From Amphibalanus amphitrite (lineage: Eukaryota > Arthropoda > Thecostraca > Balanomorpha > Balanidae): 64,000 nucleotides of DNA. Both the position numbers and the translations under genes were made by a program. The notes below the pieces were generated by a model. The model had not been told where the DNA came from and did no database searches. It was given only the letters and a program-made list of their open reading frames with translations. The stretch is from contig NW_024881705.1 in NCBI RefSeq assembly GCF_019059575.1, positions 62,001-126,000 of the forward strand. Direction: 5' to 3'. Positions 11,845 to 21,764 of the stretch are shown here, one piece after another (the first letter of the stretch is position 1; every line of letters starts with the position of its first letter).

Positions 11845-14800
11845 TTGTCTGAGATACACTGCGCGGCCCACTGGCCGATCTTGGTGTTCTCTTTCTTCTT
11901 CTGAGCCTGAGCTTTGGGTGAGTTGGCGATCTGAGAGCAGCACTGAAATAAACAGGTCATATGGTTAGCAATAGGCAGCGAATGAGTGTTAAATAAGTGA
12001 GCGGCAGGACAACCGAACCATTGCGATTTTTTCCTGTTCTTTGTAGGGGATGGCGACACAAACCATTCATCGCGAGTGTCATTCCCAGAGCAGCAGGCTG
12101 AAGCATAACAACGGCTCGCATTTACTTTCAAATTATAACATTTGCATCATTTATACTGCTTTTCATATGCGAAATTATCATTCTAAATAGCCTTTTACAC
12201 GACCGCCGACCAACCAAAGCAGGTATTTCAGCATCGGTAATTAAACACGGCACATACTTCAGTCCAGTCACGGGGGTTCACTGGGCGGCTGCACGTTATG
12301 ACGTCACGGGCTGTAAACCAATCACAGCGGTAACTGACGGGGACATTTCCTCTCCACGCCCAGTGGCCTGTATCCGTTTCGCAAGGCACCGACCGCCAGT
12401 ATTAACGGCCCACCCGTCAGGGATGAGCCGTGAGACTCTAGAGTCTAGACTCTAGAGAGTCGAGACATAGACATAGAGAGCCGTGAGCCTGGGGAAATCG
12501 TTACTGAGTACTTCAGGGCGAAATTGGAGAAAGTAGCACTTCGCCAGCTAACTGGGTGAAAAAAGTAACCAAAAACTCGAGATAGACCGATCCTGTTCGG
12601 GAATTTGAAGTCGCCACTAAACTCAGAACTAAAAATTGCGCCAAGAACTAAAATATCTTAGTTCTGAACGCAAATAGTGTGTAAACATACCACTCCGTGC
12701 CCGAAAAAAATGCATCCAGATGTCCTTCCACTTGAAGTCCTTATTTCATAGCATTGAAACAGCCCACGAAAAACAAGAATTGAAGACTAAAACTCAAGAA
12801 TAAAGAGCATAACAGTCGATCTCCTCCTCTTCATAAGCCGCTCATCCAAACAAACAGCCTCCATAAAAAGACGCCCATCCTATCGCTCATCCAGACCTCT
12901 CCATGACATACCCTGCACCGAACTGGCCTGCCATTCCTTTCCTGACCTCCACTCATGTCGACAAAAGTCGGACCGACCCATCATCGTCCGGCCTTTCACC
13001 GTCGTTCTGACACGGCACTAAAGGACCCCAGATGAGCCATCGGGACCCCGCCGCCGCCCATGGATCGACCAAGTTGGCTAGCCGAAGCGGCCGGCGAGTC
13101 TCGTGGCCGGTCGGCGGCGGCCCCTCCACTGTGAAGATCGGCCCATCAAACGAGCAGCCGGTACTATCGATCAAACAGCGCTGTCCAGTGGCTGGGCGTA
13201 TTTCGAACGGGTCAGGAGACGGGGGATGGGAAGGAGAGAGTGGTCAAAGTTTTGCTAGAGAGGACAGAGCAGTGTGAGGCATGGGTCGCCGGAGAGGGAG
13301 AGTGGGAGCCGGGAGGGTTACCGCAGTCTGGACATGCCGAGAGCCGTGATCGCCAAACATTACGGCAGGGCGTAATTGCGATGGTAAAAGAATGTCGATT
13401 ACTGAACTTTGTCATCACATACCGCTGTTTCAAATAATTACGTAGCCCATGCGCGTAGTTATGATACCGGTTTCGCTTAACTTCCCTTGCAAGATCATTC
13501 ATGAGGTAATGAATAAAAAGATCGAAATTACACCACGCTTCTCCAAGCCTTTTACACAAATGAAGGACCATCAACCTGGAAAGCAAAGACTGTGAAAAAC
13601 AGCGCCGAAGAACGACCCCTCCAAGCATCCACTGTTGCTCCCAGCGCCCTCTACGACTATCCATTGCCAGCCGCCGCGGCGGCGCCGACAGGGGCCAAAA
13701 GCCAAGGAGCTCTCACGCCAGCCACATAAAGCGCTCGCAGACAGACCTATCCTCACCTATCCGTGCTTCTATCCTCAGGATACTGAAATCCTTCTCCTCC
13801 ACGCCACAACCCCACTCCGGGCTGGACAGGCAACTTTATCTCATGCGGGCTGCTCCCTTGGAGCGGCACCGCTGCTCCTGAGGGAGCGCACCCCGTAGCC
13901 GGGTGCAGTGAGTGCCTTGGGGCTGGGTGGCCTGTCCTCTGGACGGGCTCAGCCCCGGCGACTCACTAGGGTGCCTGCCCAGACCAATGTCTCCCCCTAA
14001 TTCCTATCATCCTTCCGGCTCTGCAATGGTCTTGTCGACCGAAAGGGCCTAACCCAACAAAACAAACAAACAAAGACCTACCCTAGATTCGGATTCGGAG
14101 ACGATGAAGAATCTACGTTGTGCGGCCAATGCCGTTCAAGGTCGGCGGGGGCTCGGCTGCGGTTATCGAACAGGATTGGCCGGACGACGTAGAATGTTGT
14201 TCGTCCGAGGAGACTGCGAACGCACCCTAAGAGAACGCTACCACAGCTAGACGAACAGTAGACTAGTCACTACAATGCTCACCAGCAGTAGCCCGTAGAG
14301 GGCTCTCATGTTGTTGGCGGAGCTCAGTTTCACAGCTCTCGAGTAGTAGGAGCGTGCCACCTCCACATTGTCAAAGCCGCCCTGAAACACACGGTGGACG
14401 AGTTGACACGGTGGACTTGTGCCTCAACACAAGGCACAAGGACGGCAGAGGAGCTAGCTGGCTGACGGCACTGTCAGTTACTGGTCGAAGTAGACAACAC
14501 AAACAGCTCCCACAACTACCCCTCCAACCTCTCTCAACTCGTACACCCTATTTCCCAGCCACCATACCTGTGAGCTAAATATCGGCGTACTTCTAAAAGT
14601 GGTCTATGTGGTGGTTAGGGTTAAGCGTACCTGAGTATATTTTATATCGACGTACTTCTGAAAGTACAGGTAGTAGTGGGGTTGTGTGTGTGGGGGGGGG
14701 GGCTGCGCCGCGTACCTGTGTATATTTAATGTCGGCGTATTTCTGAAAATACAGGTGGTGGTGGGGGTTGTGCAGCAGCAGCTCCTCCATGCAGTAGGCG

Positions 14801-16969
14801 GCCTTGGCGTAATCCTGCTCGCTGATGTAGAGGTCAGAGAGCTCCATCCACGCCTCAGTGTCCGACATGAACCTGCCGAAACGGGTGGGTGAGCGTGAGG
14901 GACAGAAGCAGACGCAGGGAGGATGACTGGAAACAAAAAACTGTCAAAAGGAAACAAATGAACGGGAAACATAACCCTGCATCAGCCTGAAACATAAGCG
15001 AATGTTGATACCCGAAATGAGAAAGAGCAGAAAATCGGCCGACGAGGCTAGTAAAACGGTCTGCAATACAGGCTACATAAAAATTAAAAAACAAAACATC
15101 CTGACGGATAGGAACGTGCATGAATGCACATACGATCACCAAAATTGCGACTGCAGCATAGCATCGATAGCAGTCAGTCATCGCGTCGTACTTTTTCAGG
15201 TACTCGACCAGTTCCCTGATGGCCTCCGACGTCTTCCCCAGCGACTTCAGGATGGCGATCTTCCGCTTCCGGACCACCGTGTTGGTCTCGTCCTTGCGCA
15301 GGATGGCGTCATACACGTCATTGGCGTCCTCATACCTGTAATGGGGGGGGGGGGCGCAGAGAGGGATGGGGAGTCAAGAGAGGGAAGAGTATGGTGTAGG
15401 TGAGACACGTCTTTCACGTTCTGTGCCTTGTCCGCACATCTCTCTTATAACCCTCTCTCTGCTTTCCTCTCCTTTCCTTTCCTTCCCTAGTCTCCTGTCC
15501 TGTGCTGTCCTGTCCTGTCCTGTCCTGTCCTGTCCTCTCGTCTCATCCCACCCCATCCCAGCACACCCCATCCCCATATCTTCTCATCTCCTCTCCTTTC
15601 TCCTCTGCTCTGACCTCTCGAGCGCCTCCAGTCTCAGCGCATTGAGTTTCCGCCATTTCTCCCAGATACACCCTCCCTCTCCACTCCTCTCTCCTTTCCT
15701 CTCCCCTCTAACCTTTCCAGGGCCTCCAGTCTGAGCGCCTTGAGTTTCCTGACGCGCTGGCTGCCGGGGAACTGTTTGGACAACATCACCAGACAGTCTT
15801 CTGCCACGGTCATCTTGTGCAGGTCCAGCGCGGCCACGGCCACCTGTTCCAGTACCATCCACTCTGCGCAGAGAGAACACAGACACATGTGTGTTATAAT
15901 GAGCTGTAAAAGCCGTGCCACCATCCACTCTGCAGGTAGAGAGAACGCAGGGACACCTGTGTTATACTGAGCTGGAAATAACGCAGTAACAACATCCGTT
16001 CTGCACAGGAGCATTACAAACTTGACGCTCTTGAAAAACGGGGTACACATATCCATTCCGAAGAGAACACGGACGTACGTGGGTGCTACATTCCGTGAGG
16101 GAAGACGGAATTACATGTATTGTTCACACAGATACACATTTTCGTATGCTACATGTGGGGAAAACCGGGGGTGTCTAGCCTAATATCGCATTCTCTTCGA
16201 CAAATCGAAAGGCCAGTCAGTAAAGAAAAGGTCAGCATTTGCCTCATGTCACTATCAGCCCACCAGCGGTGGTGATAGAGTGAAACCAGCGGTGGGCTGA
16301 TAGAGTGAAACCAGCGGTGGGCTGATAGAGTGACGGATCTGCTGCACACACTGGCAGCAGATCCGGCCCGGGGAATTCCTACCCATTCACTCGACCCCGA
16401 GTTTCACAACTCGTACTGTATTAATGACTTTTAAAATGGAATCGAAGCGCAACAGACCGCGATTTCGGTCATACCCAGCTGTCATATTTATACTACAGTG
16501 ACATAAAACACTGCCTGACAGATTCACTGCCACCTGCGGCCCAGGGTAGAATATAGGGGCATGGAAACGGAGAGGGTGGCTCAAGACGGCAGCTAGGGCG
16601 GGCTCTGCAGTGCAGAGGGCGCTGTAGGTCAGGGGAGAATTAGGCGACACAGTGAAACCACAAAACCGAGTCACAGGTGGCGTGTATTTAAATAATTTGG
16701 CAAGATATTTTTTAAGAAATCAATAAATAAAAGACAACATAAACGAACGTTTTTGAAGATTTAGCATGATCCTGAAATCTCAGGTGTGGTTGTTACCCCG
16801 AGTTCTGGCGATTAGGTCCGTCCCTGCCCGACATGTCCCACCGCTGTGCACTCACTCTCATCCCCGAGTTTGTCGACCTTGGCGCAGAGTACCTCCTCCC
16901 AGAGCTGAACGATCAGGTCACTGTTGCGGGAGTTGTCCTCCCTCCAGCGGCGGTACCGCTCCGCCACAT
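11845..16969 (-). CDS. EMC2: ER membrane protein complex subunit 2 (EMC2/TTC35), first and last exons not found
   Basis: EMC2 is a cytosolic TPR-repeat scaffold of the ER membrane protein complex, which inserts tail-anchored and multipass proteins. Six minus-strand exons join in frame: 16856-16969, 15713-15863, 15192-15335, 14716-14872, 14283-14381 and 11845-11942. All have GT donors and AG acceptors, and the phases agree. Diagnostic pieces are [76 protein letters not shown] and [17 protein letters not shown], all close to the known family. Together they encode about 250 residues, against about 297 in human. Missing are roughly the first 15-20 residues (exon 16856-16969 opens mid-codon) and the C-terminal 30 or so. 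Exon 14716-14872 is followed by decayed copies of its own end. A SINE-like repeat sits in the last intron seen. Confidence 0.92.
12436..12457. repeat. 22-bp perfect palindrome of TCTAGA motifs
   Basis: CTCTAGAGTCT at 12436-12446 is followed immediately by its complement, within a patch of GAGTCTAGA repeats, in an EMC2 intron. It is probably simple-sequence expansion. Confidence 0.5.
13771..14075 (+). mobile_element. SINE/LINE 3'-end repeat with (CAAA)n tail, copy 1
   Basis: About 300 bp, starting near TCCTCAGGATACTGAAATC, containing GTAGCCGGGTGCAGTGAGT, GACGGGCTCAGCCCCGGCGA, CCAATGTCTCC and ATGGTCT, and ending in AACAAACAAACAAAG. A homologous copy in the same orientation lies at 57805-58088 with the same A-rich CAAA tail. 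A tandem A-rich tail at one fixed end points to a retroposed element such as a SINE or truncated LINE. It sits in an EMC2 intron, on the opposite strand. Confidence 0.7.
14566..14688 (-). repeat. Two decayed tandem copies of the EMC2 exon end
   Basis: Segments 14625-14688 and 14566-14620 repeat the last part of exon 14716-14872 with its splice donor (coding [14 protein letters not shown] then GTACG). Each copy is more diverged than the one before it. The first keeps a readable [16 protein letters not shown] and a GTACGC donor. The second has lost about half and is degraded. They lie in the intron just after the true exon, so they are tandem duplications of about 85 bp made after the gene was formed. 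Confidence 0.75.
15480..15560. repeat. CCTGT/TCCTG microsatellite in an EMC2 intron
   Basis: A pyrimidine-rich intronic tract with about eight consecutive near-perfect copies of CCTGT around 15493-15535, flanked by CTCTCC and CCCATCC repeats. It is low-complexity and has no coding meaning. Confidence 0.85.
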
Positions 16970-16979
16970 CTGCCGGCGC

Positions 16980-17100
16980 GCCGGCACAGGTCAGAGGTCA
17001 CAGGTCGGAGGTCAGAGGTCAGAGGTCACAGGTCGGAGGTCAAAGGTTACAGGTCTGAGGTAGGAGGTCGGGGTCAGATGTCAGGGGTTAGGGGTTAGAT
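16980..17100. repeat. AGGTCA-type heptamer minisatellite
   Basis: Tandem 7-bp units (AGGTCAG, AGGTCAC, AGGTCGG) begin about 15 bp upstream of the acceptor of EMC2 exon 16856-16969 and drift into GGGTTAG at the far end. On the plus strand they give several AGGTCA hexamers, the half-site of nuclear receptors, a motif also abundant in the transposable elements of this window. Confidence 0.8.
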
Positions 17101-18235
17101 ATCGAGAGTCAGACGGCAGGTGCCGCTGGCCAGTTTTTTTTTAGCTCTCGTCACACATTTGTTGGACCATAGTTTGGTGAGAACGAGGTAAGCTTAGAAC
17201 ACAGCCGATGAATAGAGCTAGGTATGGTCATGGAATTGGCAAAGTTGCCGAACATTATTAATTTTGTATGCAGGTGCAAATATTTGGCTTGAGGTGACGG
17301 TCGGCACAGTAAACTCCGATAAGTTTAATGTTAGTGTATTGAGGATTACTCACGACATACGTAACAGTCCGCGACTACAAACAGTCCGGCACAAGAATAA
17401 TGGACCAATCGAATAGCGACAGCTTCTGAGACTGATGAATTGGTCGCTGAATTGGGACACACCAAACTGGACTTGGATGGGGCCATAAGGTAAGGCCAAG
17501 ACGACAATGGAGGAAAAACAGGCCGACCGCGACCCAAAGTTTACCGGTAGCAACAGTGTTTACATAGCACCGCCTCCACGAAAATGTTTGGACAGTCCCC
17601 ACATTCAGTAGCCACAACAGGTGTCCAGCACCGGTAACGTCTGTTATTTTGCAGAATAATGCTCAAATAGCTCACGTCTAAGCTGCTGCTGGCTGCAGTA
17701 GCCAACCACAACACCGAACTGCCCGGAAAATATTTACGATACATGCATGTGCACACTAATAATCCGCGAACAACAGGCAAGTAATGACAGCGGATCAGTG
17801 TCCATCTGAAATGCTTGTCATCTGTGGTGGCTTGCGATACGATACAACGGGATGCTGTGGCAGCAATCGACATTGCGTGAGAACTGTAGCCCTAAACTGA
17901 CAAAGGTATTTGTCAACAGGTGCGTACTACACTACTACAGGGTATTAATAGAGCTATACGATGATCCAAATATACGAAATAATGCATAAGAAACAGGTAC
18001 TTATGGATGAGAAATACACTAAGTATTCAGCATCCATGCCGAAGTTAGGCACGACACATTCGAGGGACAAACAGTGATACCCGTCGAGCTAGTTATTGGA
18101 TATTTTTTATTTATAAATTTAGCTCGAATGTTTGAATGGAGGGACTGACAGAGCCGGAGCCCACGCTAAGCAGAGCTTGTTGAGTAAACACCGACCCCTA
18201 CCGTCCGAACGCGCAGTTCCAGGTAACGGGAGAAT
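17101..18235. other. Region without a recognised gene
   Basis: Unique-looking DNA between the EMC2 exons and the SINE copy. The first EMC2 coding exon must lie upstream on the minus strand, here or further right, but I could not identify it. Short open frames at 17346-17873 match nothing I know. Confidence 0.45.
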
Positions 18236-18430
18236 TTAGATGCCAAAGTTTACCGTGCCCTTCAAAGACGGACACGGCCTGTCCCACTCAACTGACTTCA
18301 ATTGGCTGCGGCTGCTCCCACCAACCGCAGATTATCCCCGTCAGGAGTCTCAAATATCGAGCGCCAGAGCGTCTCGAACCCGGGCTCTCACTACCGGGAG
18401 TCCGGTGCTCTACCAACTGAGCTACGGGAC
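18236..18430 (-). mobile_element. tRNA-derived SINE, copy 1
   Basis: Read on the minus strand, it opens GTCCCGTAGCTCAGTTGGTA and has a pol III A box (TAGCTCAGTTGG) and B box (GGTTCGAGACG), followed by a tRNA-unrelated body that ends near GGTAAACTTTGGCATCTAAA. The anticodon arm does not fold as a proper tRNA stem, so this is not a functional tRNA gene. The body (GGGAGCAGCCGCAGCCAATTG, GTTGAGTGGGACAGG) is shared with a plus-strand copy at 20791-21019. It lies 160 bp downstream of the gustatory-receptor stop codon. Confidence 0.8.
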
Positions 18431-18590
18431 AAGCGACGAGTTGTTAACTCGTAATAACCCACATTAGCCCACAAGTTAACCCACATTACGAGCTAAGGTG
18501 CTGTGGACTACCTACACCTATCGCTAGTACAGCTACGCATCGCCCGCTGTATGAGGTGTAGCACGTCGCGCTATACCACGTCGTCCTGGA

Positions 18591-19910
18591 TCACGGCGCG
18601 CTGGTCATCTCCGACATCTTGAACTGCGCCATCACGATGATGTAGGTGGCGATGGTGGACCAGACGCTGAGCAGGGTGGAGCGCCGCAGCCGGAACAGGC
18701 CCAGGTCGCCGACCGTCTCCAGGTCGTGTTGGACGCTCCTCAGCAGGGGGCCGACCGTGCCGCCCAGCTGCGGGCGGTGCCACTCGAGTCGCAGCAGCAG
18801 CCGGCGGCCGGCGTCCAGCCGGTTCAGCAGCTGCTGGCAGGTCTCGCACGGTCCGCCCATCGCCACGGCCGCGAGCGGCAGGTAGCGCAGCAGGAAGGCC
18901 ATGTCCCGCAGCGGGTAAAAGAGCAGCGCGGCCAGCATCACCTGCGACATCACGGCCACCGCGATCAGCGTAGTCAGCTCCGGGGACATGGAGGAGCACA
19001 GGCTGCTGGTCACCTCCGACAGACGGCGGTGCAGATGACCGAGCCGACGCAGCTCGGCCTCATCCGACAGCGGTGGCTCGGCGGCTTCCACAAGCGTGAC
19101 GTCAGCCTTGGCGGCGACGGCTTCGACAGCGACCACCTCATCAGTGGCGGTGGTGTCAGCGGCAGCGGCGGCGGCAGCCAGAGCCTCCAGTCTGCCGTTC
19201 ACCAGCTGGAGACCGTGCGCCAGCAGCAGCCCGACGAGGAGGAACTTCGTGGCGATCAGAGCGAAGGACACGGTGGAGTAACCGAGACCGACTGTCAGTG
19301 CGACCCACTCTGCGCATGAGAAACCAGAAGTCGCGCCGACAGGAAGTGGTATTGCTTCGCATATCCACAGGGTGGTATGCACCTTGGTAGCGAAATAGCT
19401 GACCGTCACGCCAGCGGTAAGCGCCCACATGGTCATACCGATAGTGCTCGGTCGCAACCACGAGGTGACGGGCTGTGGCAGTTGCTCCAACTCCTTCAGA
19501 ACGCTGCAGAGTTCGGCCAGCACACGGCTGTAGCGGCGCCGGCCCACGGTCAGCGACAGCATCAGAGACAGGTAGATCATAGCCAGGGGAATCCCAATGA
19601 AGTTCGACTGGAAAAACGATCTGAAGAACGGCTCTCCGGCGCGCTGATCCTTCCAAAACTCCTGGAGACTATATATGGCGAAGATGAATCCAATGACGGA
19701 GTGGATGACGAAGGCTACCAGCGCTCCGACGACGGGAGTCCAGCCGCGGCCAGCCATCAGGCCGGCGGCACTCAGCAGGCGGACGAACGAGCGACAGGCG
19801 CCCGACGGCAGCTCGATGCGCTCGTCGGCACACTTCGCGTCCCCAGGTGCAGGACGGTTGGCCGGCGAGCGCGGTGGCAACGGACTCACTCGCAGAAAAT
19901 GATTTACCAT
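18591..19910 (-). CDS. Gustatory-receptor-like seven-transmembrane protein, intronless
   Basis: A 439-residue open frame with several strongly hydrophobic segments (roughly residues 58-80, 93-116, 147-170, 202-230, 308-350 and 412-430). The C-terminus carries TYIIVMAQF, matching the TYhhhhhQF signature of the arthropod gustatory receptor family (7tm_7), whose members are ligand-gated cation channels in chemosensory neurons. The usual family length is about 350-450. Between the fourth and fifth hydrophobic segments sits an unusual Ala/Glu/Val-rich stretch (about residues 242-280), probably an expanded cytoplasmic loop. The gene is GC-rich and has no intron in the visible frame. The start at 19910 is the first in-frame ATG; a later Met near residue 52 is possible. 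Frames on the other strand are shadows. Family assignment is good; the ligand is unknown. Confidence 0.8.
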   Translation of the reverse strand: MVNHFLRVSPLPPRSPANRPAPGDAKCADERIELPSGACRSFVRLLSAAGLMAGRGWTPVVGALVAFVIHSVIGFIFAIYSLQEFWKDQRAGEPFFRSFFQSNFIGIPLAMIYLSLMLSLTVGRRRYSRVLAELCSVLKELEQLPQPVTSWLRPSTIGMTMWALTAGVTVSYFATKVHTTLWICEAIPLPVGATSGFSCAEWVALTVGLGYSTVSFALIATKFLLVGLLLAHGLQLVNGRLEALAAAAAAADTTATDEVVAVEAVAAKADVTLVEAAEPPLSDEAELRRLGHLHRRLSEVTSSLCSSMSPELTTLIAVAVMSQVMLAALLFYPLRDMAFLLRYLPLAAVAMGGPCETCQQLLNRLDAGRRLLLRLEWHRPQLGGTVGPLLRSVQHDLETVGDLGLFRLRRSTLLSVWSTIATYIIVMAQFKMSEMTSAP

Positions 19911-20790
19911 TTCGGATGGGGAGATCTTCCGAAGACACGGTTAGCTTGGTGTCTTAACAGCTTCCTCCTGTTCAAAATTTCGAAAATGTCGGTGGCGCCA
20001 CGTCAGTAGGAGCTAACCGAAGTAGGACTTGCCCGATACTGGTGAAGCTCAGGCGTTGTTCGATACAAACACCTCAGCAGCAGCGGCGGCGGCGTAACTA
20101 TCAACATGCCTTCCCTATAGAGCCGCAACAGAAAACCTCATACAAAAAAAGACAACACGCTAGCGACGTGCATTTAACATCGTACTACCTTCGTTCATTC
20201 TGAGACAAGACATTGTTTGATTTCCACCCAATATAAGCAGCAGGCGCACGCCAGAATGGCCTAGTCAATGGAGAACCTTGCTGCTGAAGTGTCCTCCCGC
20301 TTTCCGGTTCCAACACGCACCACTGCCATTTGTCAACAAGGTCGACCATTTATTAATTGGGGTCGATATAGCACGAATGGCGAATCGCCACTTTATTATG
20401 TAACACGAGGTTGCACTTCAACGTTGTGTGACGCATGAAAAAAGGAATTTGGCACACTACCTAAGCAGAAAGAAATATCGAATTTCCAACGAATAGTGAA
20501 ACGTACAGGATAGATAATGCTAATTCAGAGCTATCCGAGTAAAATTGGCTACAAGGGAGAGCATGGATTGCTGTGACCGGACACCTTTGTCAACTCTGCC
20601 TGGTCCTGTGAGTTGTGACAGCACATGCCACCGAGTGTGGTCAGAACGGTGGGCCGGACGCGACATGACATATAATTTATCCACGAGAGTCTATAGTTTG
20701 TACTAAAGCTGATAGACGACACGACACATAAGTGCACACACATATGATTAATTGATCTGACATTTGACAATATGTATTGCCAAATGGCTT
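19911..20790. other. Intergenic, upstream of the gustatory-receptor-like gene
   Basis: No gene recognised. TGGCACACTACCT at 20450-20462 matches the terminal repeat of the TTAA-flanked element at 3153-4013 but has no partner nearby, so it may be a solo element end. Confidence 0.4.
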
Positions 20791-21019
20791 GTCACTGAGC
20801 TCAGTTGGTACTTGGTAGAGCGTTGGCCGGTAGGTAGTGAGAGCCCGGGTTCAGGTCGTGAAAGCCCGAGTTCGAGTCGCTACGGCGCCCGATATATGAG
20901 GCTCCTCACGGAGATGTCTTGCTGTTGCTGGGAGCAGCCGCAGCCAGTTGAAATCGGTTGAGTAGGGCGTGCCGTGCGCGGCTTTGATGGCACATTAAAC
21001 TTTGACGCCTAAATTATTC
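20791..21019 (+). mobile_element. tRNA-derived SINE, copy 2
   Basis: Plus-strand copy of the SINE at 18236-18430. It shows the A box (GAGCTCAGTTGG), a duplicated B-box segment (GCCCGGGTTCAGGTCG then GCCCGAGTTCGAGTCG), the body GGGAGCAGCCGCAGCCAGTTG, and an end near CATTAAACTTTGACGCC. The internal B-box duplication is absent from copy 1. It lies about 880 bp upstream of the gustatory-receptor start, so inverted SINE copies flank that gene. Confidence 0.8.
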
Positions 21020-21756
21020 TGTTACTGAGTTACTAAGAATTGTGTGACCGGATGGAAGGGGCCAGGGTCTCAAACAACAAATTCTGCTTAGACTATGACT
21101 TAGACTTAGAACAAGGCTATGGCTTTGTCAATCCAACCATAACACAAGAGCCTTTTGAATTTTTGTTAGCAGCAACAATAAAAATGACATAATAGCCTTG
21201 TTGCAAGAGCCACTCTAAGTGTATCTGTTAGGTCCTACAGTGAGAAGCTGCCACTCAATGAAAGATTGAGGCAAGGTTTGGCATGCTTCGGCCAACTAGT
21301 CTGTCCTTACATGGCAAAATGTTACTTATCTACAGCTTGATTGCTCCACCCATGGCAAGCAGCAAAAGCAGCATGTCCGGTATTTAACTACTTATTCACT
21401 CACAGCTTTGTACACAAGGTCCTCACTTCTCACCAGCACCCTAGTCTTTGATCTTGGAGATGTGCCCCTCCGGCCTCCTCACCTGCACAATGATGGCCTT
21501 TGAGAGGAGTACCTTGGACATGGACAGAGTTTCTTACCATCCATGTATGCACAAAACAGCAACAGAGATCACTCACTTACCTTGCCAGGACATACGGTTC
21601 ATCTTGAAAGCTGATTAGCAGCTATTTCTGTAAAAATGCAAGACACAAATTATATTACTAATTGTAGGTAAAAATGTCACAGGTAGGTTTACCAGAAAAG
21701 AGATTTACAAGCCTGAAAATGAAGAGAATTTCACAACAACTTGCTACTAACCTACA
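21020..21756. other. Region without a recognised gene
   Basis: AT-rich DNA with no clear open frame or terminal-repeat pair. It ends at the target duplication of the hAT-like element. Confidence 0.45.
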
Positions 21757-21764
21757 AACTAGCC

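Noticed and set aside
18370-18430. tRNA gene (TAGCTCAGTTGGTAGAGC ... GGTTCGA)
   Set aside because: The anticodon arm does not pair, and the sequence continues into a body shared with a second copy at 20791, so it is a SINE head.
18726-19319. 197-residue plus-strand frame rich in Gln/Gly
   Set aside because: Antisense to the receptor-like gene; no domain, and high GC explains the lack of stops.
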